Positions 45,750 to 57,711 of a stretch of DNA of 64,000 nucleotides are shown here, piece after piece (the stretch's first letter is position 1; each line of letters starts with the position of its first letter). The DNA lies in NCBI GenBank assembly GCA_949987705.1, contig OX465282.1, forward strand, positions 794,501 through 858,500, written 5' to 3'. The translations under genes were made by a program, and so were the position numbers. The notes below the pieces were generated by a model, which had not been told where the DNA came from, did no database searches, and saw nothing but the letters and a program-made list of their open reading frames with translations. This DNA is from Thereva unica. Lineage: Eukaryota > Arthropoda > Insecta > Diptera > Therevidae.

Positions 45750-46150
45750 CACCATCCCGGCCAGCCCCACGGTCCTTCGCCTTTTCCACATTCCCACCTA
45801 CATAACTTTCCTTCTTTCTTCTTCCCTCTTTACATTCCTGATTCCTTCTGTCGTAGCCTTCCTTAGCCCTTCCCCGCTTCGCCAAAAAGCGCATGTCATC
45901 GGTTGGTTGATGAGATTCAACTCGTTTCAGGAGGCATAACACTCCAGCGAGTTGTTTCTCGATGCCCCGATGACAAAGTCGCGACAGTAATGGTTGGGAG
46001 TAGGTGGACTGCAAAATATCGCTGGTAGGTTGTGACAGTTCTTTTCTCCCCGACTAGAGCTGCTGTTCGACATTATTATGAAGAAAATAGATTGTCGACA
46101 CAGTATAAAGGGCGCTTCCTGTGACTCTAGTCTTTCACATAAAAAAAAAA
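45750..46150 (+). mobile_element. tRNA-derived SINE, 5'-truncated copy
   Basis: From CCCGGCCAGCCCCACGGTCC the sequence matches 59722-60134 almost throughout, ending in CTTTCACATAAAAAAAAAA. The tRNA head is missing or replaced, so this copy lacks its own promoter. Read on the minus strand it supplies the first 89 codons of an open frame that continues into LINE endonuclease sequence. Confidence 0.9.
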
Positions 46151-48633
46151 GCTGATCATGAGTTATGTAGCTTAGCACGTATTTTATAGGTACAAAGTCG
46201 TCTTTCTGTAAATTCGAGACCTTCTTCTCAATATATTTTAATATATTAAAATTTTAAATAAAAGAAAATGCGAACTTTTAACAGTTATATGTCTTTCTGA
46301 ACACACTCCCAACAAAAAATCTATAATTAGCATCTTTCCTTCAAAAAACGACTCACCTTGACGTGACTTCGTTATTGACATTAAAAAAGTTGCCAAAATC
46401 CAATTGTATCAACAGAAAAATCGATTTTGTTTGTCTTTTTTTGTGGAGGAAAAAGTTTCCGTATATTCATAAATTCATAATCAGACATTTTCAGCGAACG
46501 AACGAACAACAACCAGTTCACCAGTCCATCATAAATCACTGTACAAGCAAAAATCCCCAAACAGTTATCGCGATCCATTTTTGTTGCTGTTTAGCACACG
46601 GACATTAAGAGATTTCCACTCAGGTGTGAATATAATATCGTCTGGGCCTGGCAATGCCGGGCGTAATTGTTCTAAATGTACGTGAAAAAGTAGCATAGCC
46701 AGTGGTCAAGTTACTTAGCCTGCCATTACGGTCATTATTCAAGGCTCCCAGAAGTGCAAATCCTCTCTCATTCGTTGTGCACTAGGTGTGTCGAAGCGAT
46801 TCTCCTAGAAGGCTAAACCGTGACGGTTATATACCTGAGCTCTGGTGTAGAGTGTGCGAAAAAAACCAACCGCCCATATGCGAAATGAAATGAATGATCA
46901 CAAGTACGGCACAGCCGACGAACTTTTGGTTCCAACCAGTCGTCAGTGGTCACATGTTGGTGATTCAGTGCTGTTTATGCCACCTTCTTCTTAATACGTA
47001 GTACGATACACAAATGACCACCAAGAAGAGTCAATGCCAGACGAAAGATGAACAGCGAGTATGTGCGACTAGTTTCAGCAGTTCGTTATCAGAGTATCAA
47101 GAGTGTCCAATGTCCAATCTTCGTTTCAACACGAGCAAAGTAACAATTTGCAAGTTGATCCAGCGGCGGGGGTTGACGCTGCATTCAAGTCACGTTTCAA
47201 GTGATTTCCCTAGGATGTTGTATGGTGGTCGAACGACTACCTATCTGCTGATCCGCTACTGGTCGACCATGCACACACAATGTGCCGCCATTAATCTTTC
47301 ACAAGTTTCGCATTGGCGACCAACTCGACGACGACTTAGTGTGTCTGCCGCGGAAGATGCTGCCGCTTTGCGGCATTAAAGTGAGCTCCGATGGCCTTTA
47401 AATTTGCATCACAACCGGCTCACAAAGCGAGCTAATGGCAGTCTTAACCTGGGAGATGAAAGTTGCATGGCAAACAACAGCAGCAACAACAACAAAAAAT
47501 ACTGCAGAATAATTAATTCGGATTTTTTTTTCGTCGTCGCTGCTGCTCAAAGTGATTTTCCTTGGTCCGGAATAGAAGGGAGCTTTGAGAGATTTGTGGT
47601 GTGAATAATTGCTGGTCCGGTACGGTATATGGCAAGGTGCAGGGTGATTTTGTGGAGGAAATAATATAGAAGAGGCAAAAAACACATTTGTGCCGGAAAT
47701 TGCAAGGTGCTAAATTGGAGATTGGTCTGGCTAAGTGGCCGAGAATTAAAAGTTTCGGAATTATGCGTTTTTTTTTGTGAGCTGTGTATAAGTTTGTAAT
47801 TGTTTAGAATTAACTTAGAATTCACCAAGAAGCTTTATTAAATTCATTTTAATCCGAGGTTAATTGATGTTTGCTTGAGTTTTGCGTAAGATTTCCCTCA
47901 ATGCTGCAACAAAAATTATAAGTTTGTTTGCATACTAGTCATTCCGCTATCATTACTCCTCTAAAATGAGGTTTTCTGTTCAAATATTACCTAAGTCGAT
48001 TTTATTTAAAATTCAAATCGCCACTTGAACTCCCTACACAAGTCTGCACTCGGTATTATTTAAACTAAACCTTCCAAGAAATTAAAGAAAAACATTTTAT
48101 CCCACAAAGAATTTGAAATTTAAATTGTAAACCCTCGACAAAATTCATCTTAATTTAAAATTATATTCTCATAACAACGACAATATTACAATTCCATATC
48201 TCTCTACATAAATTCCAGGGAATGTACATTTCTCATTAAGTGAAACCAAGCATAATTCCACAGAGTCTAGAAAGAGTATAGAAGCCAAGGAGGAAGTGTT
48301 AACACAGGGCTGAGTCATGATAAAAAGCATGAATTTTTTCCTTGTAATCAAAAGGAAACCTTTTTACAAATTGTTCTTGGAGCCGGGGTATATAAACCAA
48401 GATGGATTATGCTAAGAATGAACTGAATAACCAAAGTTACGAGTTTCGTTGTTATTAGAGTGTAACTCTGCATATAAGGAAAAACTGTTTAAAAGTTTTA
48501 CCATATCTCACAGAAATAACCTAGTGGCAAAAATGGTAGTAAGTGCTTTCGAAAGAAAGAACCGCCACTGCATGTCTGTAGTCTGTTGGTAAGCATGCGT
48601 TCCTTTTCAGCTGAAATATTTTTTTTTCGATTT
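46151..48633. other. Spacer with a GC-enriched patch
   Basis: There is no recognised gene. The patch 46980-47450 is less AT-rich and holds a 121-codon plus-strand frame (47014-47379) that is Ser/Thr/Arg-rich without known motifs, followed by AGC/CAA repeats. It may be promoter or leader. The rest is AT-rich. Confidence 0.35.
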
Positions 48634-49090
48634 CTGAGTAAAAATAAAAAATTGCCTTACAACGGGCAAACACCGGTCGCTTGGCTCTTTTAACGGGCAT
48701 AGGATGGCATAGGATGGCATTAGACTTTTTAAACTTTTTTAACGGGAGCACATACGAGCCTAAACGGCCAAACTTGAGCAAAAAAATGGCCGAGTAATGA
48801 CCTGCACACACGGGCATACGGCGGGCATATAGAGGCCAAGTGGATATCATTTTCGTTATGCGCAGTCGGCCTTTGGATTATCATACTTAAAGGCTACCGA
48901 TGAACAAGAGAAACAACCTCGCCAGACGTCTGTTTGTTTTACGTGAAGTGTGTGGTCGTGCTTAAATTTTGTTATTTAACCGCTTGAAGAAGCCAAAACA
49001 ATCGAAAAAATAACAGAAATAATTGAAAATAATAGTTTACATCACGGCCGGTGTTCGCCCGTTGTAAAGCCATTTTTTATTTTTACTCGG
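48634..49090. mobile_element. 457-bp TIR element with ~45-bp ends
   Basis: CTGAGTAAAAATAAAAAATT at the left end is matched inverted at the right end, and the match continues inward with few differences through TACAACGGGC and AACACCGG. Interior copies of AACGGGC/GGCATA motifs occur at 48692-48740. There is no ORF with transposase features, and a target duplication was not identified. Confidence 0.8.
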
Positions 49091-49880
49091 GTTTACAAAA
49101 CTAACCGCTTAGAATTGGCCAATCAAGTTACAGACCTCTAGTGTATGGTGTGTTTCATTCATCTTTCAGTCCGTTCGGAGAGCATCCAACTAGTGGGTGC
49201 CCTATTCCGGACCGATGAATACTATTCCAGAGCCGTGTTTAGCCAAGACCCAAAAATACAGTACATTAAGGGCATCCTGGCAGTTCCAAACTTCTTTTGA
49301 CTTAACCCTTTTTTTACGAGGGAGTGGTGAGAATTTTACAAGGGTGTAACAGCAAGGAATGTGAGATCGTCTGTCTAAGGCTTCCATGCCTACGACGGTA
49401 TGAACCGTAAAGGAATTACTTCAGCCTGCTCACTAGAGCCGAAACAGTCTACTCGAGTTGCTGTCTCTCCTTGCAGTTCTTTGCCTTTCTTTATCATTCA
49501 CTCAGCGAAGTGGAGATCCAGGTTTCTCAGAGCCAATGGTCTAGAAATAGTGTCATAGCCAGCCTAGTGTTTTCATAAGCCAATTTTCTTAGAGGTGATG
49601 GCTTTCTTGAGTTTGGTGACTAGATAGTGTTAAGCAACTTCTGTTGAGTAAGCGGACTATTGCTATGTAGAAGAGGGAAAGCTCTAACTTGCATCTTATG
49701 TGATGGTCCAGGTACCCTTTCCATAGTTTCTAAAAGAAAATGGATTAAGCTAATCAGTCGATACGATTTAGGCAGCTCAGATGGTTGGAATGCATCCCCA
49801 ATTGAAGCTGCTCTAAAAACCGTTACCTGGTTGGTGCTGCTCTTACCTGCGCTTTAGTTCCACTAAGGACCCATTCATAC
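49091..49880. other. Spacer
   Basis: Nothing supportable is seen. Confidence 0.35.
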
Positions 49881-50045
49881 TCAGGCGATATACGATAAGC
49901 GATATATCGCGAGCGTTATATCGCGGGCGATATGCGCTACGCGACACGCACAACCTAATACTTGAAATATAAAGGGAGACTATAAGAAAGGTTCACAGTC
50001 GCGCGATAGCAAAGCGACATATCGCTTGAAGTGCGACTTACCGGT
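49881..50045. repeat. Cluster of GCGATATATCGC palindromes
   Basis: GCGATATATCGC is at 49899-49910, TTATATCGC and GCGATATGCGC variants follow to 49937, and AAGCGACATATCGCTT closes the patch at 50012-50027. Inverted GCGATA motifs at both ends suggest a small foldback element of about 150 bp, though clean termini are not resolved. Confidence 0.55.
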
Positions 50046-51176
50046 AGCTTCAGTGATACATCAGCACGATAAAAATGAATATAGCCTCATTAATAATGAT
50101 TCGTAACCCTTCGTGCTGACACGTATTTTTCCAGATTTCCTCTTGTCCATTCTTGTTAAATACACCTGTCTTGCCTGGTTTTTTATTTCAATGATTATAT
50201 TACATCAAACCATTGCCTCCTTCTATCATTGTTTTCTGTATCTAAAATATGTTCTCTAACTTTCCCACTACTATTCTTTCATATTCTTGCTTTGTTACCT
50301 AATTGATTAAATTTTCTACAGGTAATTTTATTTGACTTTTTCTTCTATGTCTTGTGATTACTTTTTTCTTCCTCATTTCCCTGTAGTTATTGATGTCCAA
50401 ATTCGCGCCTTAGTATATCGAGTATTTCACTACCATCTCTAATAGTAGCTAGAACATATGGTCAATTTGGTTATTATATCTGCTGTCTACTGACATCTTT
50501 TAGTCATTCTTAGTACTAAACCAGGTCCTAGCTTATGTTACATGGCAAATCCTGTTCCTGTTATATTTTGATTCTTCATGTAACAAAAACTTACCAGCGA
50601 AGGAGTAATAATATCCTTCCTCACCCACTTTTGCTTTATCTCGGATTCTAAAAACAGTCACAAGTCACAACGCAATCACAAGTGTGTAGTGAGACTCAAC
50701 TTGAAGGCCTATATTAAATGAAAACTAACGTAGAAGTGAAGTAGACTTAATTTCTGTCAACACAATAAGAATTTCATAAGAAGTAAAAAGCGATTCGAGA
50801 AGCTTGTGACTTATGACTAGTCACAATTTTAAAATAGTTAATCCTCTATCTACTGACCTAATACGACTTCCATATTGTAGGAAGGGACTTTCTCATAAGT
50901 TGTAGTTGATAGTTTCATAAAAGTCAACCTCATCGTTAATGGATTAATAATTAAAATTGCGAAAAAGCGTAAAATATTCGGTTGTATGCAAAAACAAAAC
51001 AAAAAACCAACAAAGAACAAAACAATGATACTAATCACGAATCACAAAAACCCACATTATTTTTCTAAAAGAAACTTCAAAATATTTTGTTATTCATAAT
51101 TTTTAAATAAAAACCGAAAAAAATCACAACCAAAAAATATTCTAAATATTTTGCAATTTCTCACGGAAAAAACACG
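50046..51176. other. AT-rich spacer, probable intron or upstream DNA
   Basis: No gene is seen. A weak acceptor-donor fusion (TTTTCTACAG/GTAATT) is present near 50312-50328. Confidence 0.35.
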
Positions 51177-51194
51177 CTCTTTCTTTTTTTACAG
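51177..51194 (+). other. Strong candidate 3' splice site before the 51650 exon
   Basis: CTCTTTCTTTTTTTACAG ends at 51194: an uninterrupted pyrimidine tract and a consensus TACAG. It would start the leader of the exon containing the ATG at 51650, implying a further upstream non-coding exon. Confidence 0.4.
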
Positions 51195-51649
51195 AAAAAA
51201 AATGCAACGAACTTTTGTTAATAATAATAACAAGAGAAACTTTTGTTTAAAAAAATACTACTAAGAAACAACAAAACAAAATTTTATTATTTAAAAAACA
51301 AAAATTATTAAAAATTCCAACAAAAAAACAAAATATTTAAACAATGCTCAACCGAAAAAAGTATAAATCGAAACCAAAGAAATTAAAAATTGTGTGAATA
51401 AAATTTTAAAAATAAAAAAAATTAAATAAATAAATTAAAAAAAAGTGATAAATTTTAGAAGAATAAAAAAATACGAAGAAAATTTCTATTTGTAAATTTT
51501 TAATAATAAAAAAAACGACTTAGAAAATTATTATAAATTTTGTTTTTTACCCTTTTTAAAACAAAAAATAAAGAAAGAAACAAAAATCTAAAACTACGCT
51601 AAAAACAAAATAATATTAAAACAAGAACGACGAAGGAAAAATCTAAAAA
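51195..51649 (+). other. A-rich candidate 5' leader
   Basis: This stretch is strongly biased to A over T, unlike the T-rich DNA further upstream. It contains a short upstream frame from the ATG at 51202 (MQRTFVNNNNKR). Such A-rich leaders are common before insect start codons. Its status as transcribed leader is inferred. Confidence 0.35.
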
Positions 51650-51876
51650 ATGTCCGAAACAGAATTAAAAACACGACAGCATCATCAAACTGCAATGGAG
51701 CCATTTTTGCAGTATGGATCTGGCAAGCCCCCTCCCATTGTTGTTGTTGTTGGTGATGGTAGAAGTCGCGTGCGGCGGGTTGTACGTACTGCCACGCGTC
51801 ACGTGACTGTAGTCAGCTACTCGACTAGGCACAAGGAAACCCGGACTCATACGTCACATCACGTGACCACAGTCAG
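51650..51876 (+). CDS. Best-supported coding exon: first coding exon of an unknown gene
   Basis: ATG at 51650 (AAAAAATG) opens a 227-base exon ending at TCAG/GTGAGT, a consensus donor. It encodes MSETELKTRQHHQTAMEP, then FLQYGSGKPPPIVVVVGDG, then a basic Ser/Thr/His-rich segment (SRVRRVVRTATRHVTVVSYS, TRHKETRTHTSHHVTTV, final split Arg). Composition changes sharply from the A-rich leader to balanced coding-like sequence exactly over the frame. The last third has an internal repeat: DNA around TCACGTGAC-AGTCAG recurs 60 bases apart, i.e. HVTVVS and HVTTVR 20 residues apart. It is phase 2, as in the other candidate first exons. No family is recognised. The Gly-Val-Pro run is partly a GTT repeat. 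Confidence 0.6.
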
Positions 51877-52621
51877 GTGAGTCACAATTTTGACATGATT
51901 AAAAAGGTGCAAACATTTTGGGCATACATATATTCTAATGTTTTTGGTGTTGCCAGACAGACAGACAAGTGGTGATGGTTCAAAAAATAACAAACATTAT
52001 TTTTTTACATGCATAAATTCATTCGCACGTAGTTTTAAATATAAATATAAAAAAAATTTAGCACAAAATCGATTTTTGATAATAAATAGAATTTAAAAAC
52101 ACACTCACCTAAAATGATAAAGAAGCACCGCGAATGTTATTTTTTACCTGTGTATTTTTTTTTGTAAGTCGCGCAGTAGAAGCGCAGGTATTAATCACTA
52201 GCTTTGCCCTTGGTCGTTTGTTTTTAATTAATTAATTTTTGTTGTTTTTGTTATTGTTAGTAAAAATGTTTGTATTACTATAAGCGCATTTTTTTTTCTG
52301 TGTGTGATGATGGGAAATGGTCACGAATTGCGACCAATTGCACACCTATTATGAATTCTGTTGTTTTTTTGTTTACCTGTATATTATACACCTGGGTGGA
52401 TGGATGGTTGTGTAGCAAATGCAAATTAAGATCTCTCGTCTATTTCATTTTGTACCACGTACTGTGGGAATTAAAAAAAAGGGGTTCTTGTTGGTTTTTT
52501 TTGATGGTGAATAATTTATTGGCGGTTAGGACACGTTATTTAATTTGCATTTCTTTTTTTGTTTACTTTAGAATATAATTAACAAAAATATAAATTGCTG
52601 TTATATAATACTATTTTGTTT
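51877..52621. other. Probable intron start
   Basis: AT-rich sequence follows the donor at 51877. A 102-codon frame at 52270-52578 is hydrophobic low-complexity translation of T-rich DNA and is not considered coding. Confidence 0.4.
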
Positions 52622-52646
52622 TTTTCTTCTTTCATTACAGGTAAGC
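52622..52646 (+). promoter_or_regulatory. Candidate recursive-splicing (ratchet) site
   Basis: TTTTCTTCTTTCATTACAG ends at 52640 and is immediately followed by GTAAGC at 52641. A pyrimidine tract with CAG joined to GTAAG is the zero-length-exon signature of recursive splicing in long fly introns. It lies about 0.76 kb downstream of the donor at 51877, in the correct orientation for the same transcript. Confidence 0.45.
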
Positions 52647-52871
52647 AATGTTCTTCTTTTGGTCTTGTTAATATGTGGATTAGAAAGATAAGTAATTTTT
52701 TAATATATTTTTATTTTTTATTAAATAACTACTATCTTATAAAGAATCTTTCAACAAGAGGTGTCAATTTGTTTTTTACGCCATTTTTGAATTGGCAATA
52801 TTCAACTGTCATTATGATGATATTCGACAAGTAAAATGTAGGAGGTTTTCAAATATGATTCTATATACGCT

Positions 52872-53155
52872 CAAGGCCAATGAAGGCCATGAATTACTCA
52901 GTCTGATTGAAGAATTAGGACTCGTGGTATCCGCCTGACAGGCCGTGGACTGCAGTTCGCCATATGATTCCTTATATATACCCTATAGATCTTCAGGCAC
53001 GGACTGACGATAAATACCCATACACATAAAGATTATTGTCAGCTTTCTTAGACTGCAGACCCTATCCAATTGACGGCCAGTGAAAATGTAGTTATACCTT
53101 CCCTCACGGCGAGAAACTTTAGGTCATGGCCTTCCTGCGGCCTTTATGTGAATTG
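52872..53155 (+). repeat. MITE-A, 5'-truncated copy
   Basis: This matches 16933-17240: CCATGAATTACTCAGTCTGA, then GATCTTCAGGCACGGACTGA, CCAATTGACGGCCAG and the right end with GGCCTTCCTGCGGCC and TATGTGAATT. The left terminus is absent. Confidence 0.8.
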
Positions 53156-53186
53156 GGGGCCCTTAGAAATCGCCTCAGGGGCGATA

Positions 53187-53555
53187 AGGCGGCAAATTTG
53201 CTTTTTTGAAATTACTGGAGCGGCCTTTTTTTATTGTGATGTTATTAGGGACTTTCCAGGGAGTCTGTGAATTAAATTCCACCCCGGGCTGACAAGTATT
53301 TCCCGAGATATTGGGTATTTTGCAACCCGTCCTTGGGGAATCACGAAAGAGGGCATAACTCCTGAACCCCTTGGTATTTTTTGGCAAACTCAACTGATGG
53401 AATTCGGGGGAGCGAGCCCTTTCCAACGATGCCCCATTCATCCCCGTCGGAGCACTTTCGAGAAATCGGCCAAAATTAACCTAACGGGTACCCCTTCGCA
53501 GAATTTGCGGTTTTGGGAAATTTCTGGATGGGAAATTGTTAGGGACCTCCTATTT
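53187..53555. repeat. Single dispersed copy of the ~310-bp repeat
   Basis: The unit landmark CACCCCGGGCTGACAAGT is at 53280, preceded by the usual GGGAGTCTG and AATTAAATTC block and followed by AACTCCTGAACCCCTTGG, TTTCCAACGATG and TTTCGAGAAATCGG. It is the same family as 7735-8392 but not in tandem here. Confidence 0.9.
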
Positions 53556-56500
53556 CACAACTGACGCGGTTTTACAAAAACCACAAATTTCCCAAATAAG
53601 AGAAATTTAGAGAAAACTTGAGAAAAACAAAGCAAAAAATGGGAGAATAAAGTGTGTGCTTCCAGAGTGCTTCCATAACATGTGAATTGGAAGCGATACG
53701 TTCTTACTTCTTTTGGAAGCGCTTGATTAATTTCCCGCTGGTGCTTCATTAAAACCGGTTTTTTCAACTGCTTCCACAACGCTTCTAAAGGAGCATTAAA
53801 AAGAGGGCTTCCCTTACAATATTAAAATATACTTAGAACTTATGTGTGAAGGGGAGCTCTTTTCAGGAGTGTTCCCAGATTTCTATTGCAGCACTCCATT
53901 TCTCGCTGAGTTAGAATGGATGATGTGCGACAACATATAAGACAACATACAACAAATTGGAGAGAAGAAGCCCGAGTTATAAAAAGAATGTAGCTGAATT
54001 TATGAAGAAGAAGGCTTAATGAAAGTACTGCTCAAATCATAACTCAAAGTTTCAAATAGTGGTGGAGATTTTTATGTGGGCTCTGGTTTCAAATAGACCA
54101 TTGCTTAATATGAATGGGTCGTTGCAGGTGCTGGAAAACGAAATTACCATGTCTAAACCATCGTCTTACATAGTGGATCTTTGGTCTGTTTACGAAAATC
54201 ATATGGTTCCTTTCTAAGTCTTTCGTTAGTACGATAAATAGCTAGCCTTACCTTTTACTTTCTGGTGAAGAAAGAATCAATGTAAAAAATAAATGAAGTA
54301 AATACTTTCATGTATTTTTAGGAATACTTTTACATGCTTTCTCTACGGCACTTTTCACTACTACACATCAAATCCAATAACGTCATATACACTCGCATTT
54401 AACAACCATACAATAAAATAGTCCGCACTAAAATCACAATTGCAATCTGTCTTTATATCCCCAAAACCCAATCCTTAATTTCCGTAACCACTTTAAGCCT
54501 TAAAAAAAAATACTACACAAAGTCCTTTTTACACTTCATTGTGTATCGCATCCAGTCACATATACCATAAACTTCTATCTCCGTCAATAATCTTAAAATA
54601 GCTTCTCTTTAAATGGCCCTCGTCTAATTTGATTGAAGGACTAAACTCGTTAAATGTATGCTAAAAGGACATAGCAGCATTATTGGGGGTATATTTTGTT
54701 GTTGTTGTTGTTGTTTTGTACTCGTAGGGTACTCAAAGGACTCTTATGTTCGCTGGGTATGTGTTATATACATATGTATATGTATGTATGTGTACCCACT
54801 TACGTCGTTACTCGTGACGAACCTTATACTCCTACTCTTTTTTTTTTAAATCTAAAAATATCATCTATACTCCGTCTAACCAACTGGAAGCATTCGACAA
54901 TGATCGTCCTTGTAGTATTTTGTCGTCCTACCAATTGGGTAGGCAACCATTTACGGTTTATTCAATATACTCTTGTGCCATTGTCCTGTTCGTCCTTTTT
55001 AATAGAATTAAGAATCAGGCAATCACTTCTTTCTACCCCCTCCTCTAAACCTTAATGTTTTTGCAAAGTGAACATTTAAGTGTGTGCGGAAAGGGCAAAG
55101 TTATAGCAAAATTGGTAAAAAGTCCTTGCGATGTATATATGCTAGTGGATGCGTGTGCACATCAATTGCAAAAAGGCATTCTTTGGATACATGAAGAAGG
55201 AAAAAGGACGATGACGAAAGAAATTTACAGCAACTTTGTATTTTTTTTTTCGTCGATATCGGACATACACCCCTTAACCTTGATATCACCCCGATTACGA
55301 ATGACTCGAATACTAAGTATCCTGTTGAGCGAATAAGTGGATGAAATATAAAAAGGAAACAGCAACAACAACAACAGAACAGACCAGCAAAAAGGATCTA
55401 TCTAGGGCAATGTAGAGGTGCTTTAATAATGAAAAAAACATCGACTCTGAATGAATGGAGAGAAGGGAGCCTGTTCCATGTAGTACCACTCCTTATCTGT
55501 CATCCCCTCTACCTCGGGACAAGAATTTCTAAACAGAATTTGATATCAGCGCTGAATGCCAGGACAACAGAGGAAAAATACCAGAGACGGAAGGTTTTTT
55601 TGCGGTTGTATTTGTGTGTGTATGTATGTACATAAATAAAAAGGATAGATTCACCCTCAAGTCATTATTGCAAAAGGTTCACCCATGCCGGGGCTCCTGT
55701 AGATGATGGTGAATGGCAGAGAAGTTAGGAGTAGCCCATTCCATTTTAATGATGCGTTTTGTATTTTTTCCTTCTTTATTTTTTTACCTTGCCCAGGTTT
55801 TTTTTTTGTTAAAGGATCCTGAGCAGCTGAGGCGAATACCACCACCATATTGCTAGATTGATTTGTGTGGGTGTATTTGTTACCCAGAGAAAGAGAGAAT
55901 AAAGTGGAATTCATTTAAGTGCCTTATGAAAAGAAAGCGGAGCATCCCTTAAGTAAGAGGTTTCTTCTTTAATATCTTCGATCCAGACTTGAAAAATACC
56001 AAGCGTCTTACCTTCTCTTCATTCATTCAGGTTTAATGACACAGACCTTGGGATGGATACGTTCGGCCTAGGCTGAGTTATTATTATTTTTTTTTTTTTT
56101 CATTATAAAAATATCTAATGGCGAGGACTAAAAGTATAACCTTGATGTTGGATGTTTAGTTGCAAATAGAAGATGGTTAATGGAAATTGGAGAAGGATAG
56201 AAGAAAATCCTTCAAAGATGTTTTTTTGTTGTTGTGAAAAATCCTTTTAAGTATATTCAGAAATTTTTCATTATTAAATGTCGTTTGAAAAATTAATATT
56301 CAAAATTGAAAGCCAAATTTTTGTAGTTGGGAAGGGTCCAGCGCACGGCATTATTAGGGTTCTCATTGGGGCCATGAGAACAAGCTCCACGAACTTCCGT
56401 GATGTGCTCTTGCACCTGTTCCCTGCCGATCATCATACCAAGCATCTAATCTCGTGCAGTGTCCTTAGACTGAGGGAATCCGAACCTTGACCTTAGACCA

Positions 56501-57711
56501 TTATGAACATCGCTGTCGAAATACACTCACGAATAAAGTGGAGCCGTCGTGAAGAAGTTTGATCTACGGATATTCATCGACTCGATCGTGGAAATTTTCC
56601 TCCAAAGTTTGAAGTATTCAGGGTCAGGGTAAATAGGGTTTCGCTTTGCTGGCTGGGTCCCCGAACACTGGAGTATCGAGGGCAAAAATGCGGTGGACAA
56701 GCTCGCGAATGAGGGCCTGAGATGTTGGTCCAGGTCCGAAACCCTTCTGTGGTATCTCATAGACCATCGCCAAGTCTCTGATAAAGAACTAGCTTAAGAG
56801 ATTGAGTTTGACCTACTGGTTCAGTTAGGCTAAAGAACTAGTAAGACCACGGGTGTTATCACCCGAAACAGGGCAGACTTTAGACTGTTGGTGAGATATC
56901 TGATTAGCCACGTGGAGGCTGCATTATCATCTCCACCACCTAGGGCTGTCTCAAGAAGCTCAAGAGCTTCTGCGCACCGCACAGGTCCGGTCTTCTTTAA
57001 CTAAAGTTTTTATTGCCTTCACCCGGAGCGGTTCACGTACGCAATAGATCTAAAATGGCCGGGGTTTAACCATATGGATTGCCCTCATTCTAATAATAAT
57101 ACGACGACAGTTCCAAGGCATCATGATAGCGATCTATCCAGGGACCGCCAACAGCTCCCTGTCCTGGCACCTCTGCCACACGCTACCATCTTTCAAGCAG
57201 ACAAAGACCCTCAAATCTACGCAAGGGATAGAGCATTGAAATCTGTCTGTCTTTGTCCTGTCGTTCTCTTATAACTTTGAGAATGTGATCAATATTCACA
57301 AGTAATAAGCATCGGGGAGAAGAATCCTTCCTGAGAGGTGCCACGGCACATGGTCTTTCCCAATCTAATGTTGCCTAAGCTGCTGTGGAAGTTTCTAGTT
57401 TTATCTTCTAGAGAAACCTTTGCAGAATACCATTGGTATTGACTGCACAAGAACTACATATGTCAAAATATTTCCTTGCCAAGTAAGATCTGCATATTAA
57501 GCGAGGTACAGGACTGTTGGTAATATTAATTTGCACGGCCTTCGACATTTGTTCTTCCAACTATTGTTGGCTCTTTTCATGCGGTTTAAAGCAGTTGTTG
57601 GTACTCCTCTACTTTGGTTATCATTGCAATCACTCCGTGATGTATTCACGTCGCAGGTTGTTTTCAACTGCTGTTTTGGCCGCTGGCCGTTATTTAGACT
57701 TCCTCCATAAC
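53556..57711. other. Long spacer, no gene recognised
   Basis: GCTTCC/GGAAGC motifs cluster at 53660-53790. A GTT repeat lies at 54697-54714, T-runs at 55240 and 56083, and CAA at 55363-55375. The minus strand of 56300-57000 is less AT-rich and could be a decayed retroelement ORF, but no motif is recognised. Confidence 0.35.

Noticed and set aside
45451..46014. 187-codon minus frame as a host gene
   Set aside because: The first part is antisense SINE and the second is LINE endonuclease, so it is not a single gene.
47014..47379. 121-codon plus-strand frame in a GC-enriched patch
   Set aside because: No domain or splice structure was recognised. Reduced AT content alone makes long frames likelier by chance.
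56278..56960. Minus-strand frames as a retroelement ORF
   Set aside because: Composition is suggestive, but I recognise no RT, RNase H, Gag or zinc-knuckle motif.
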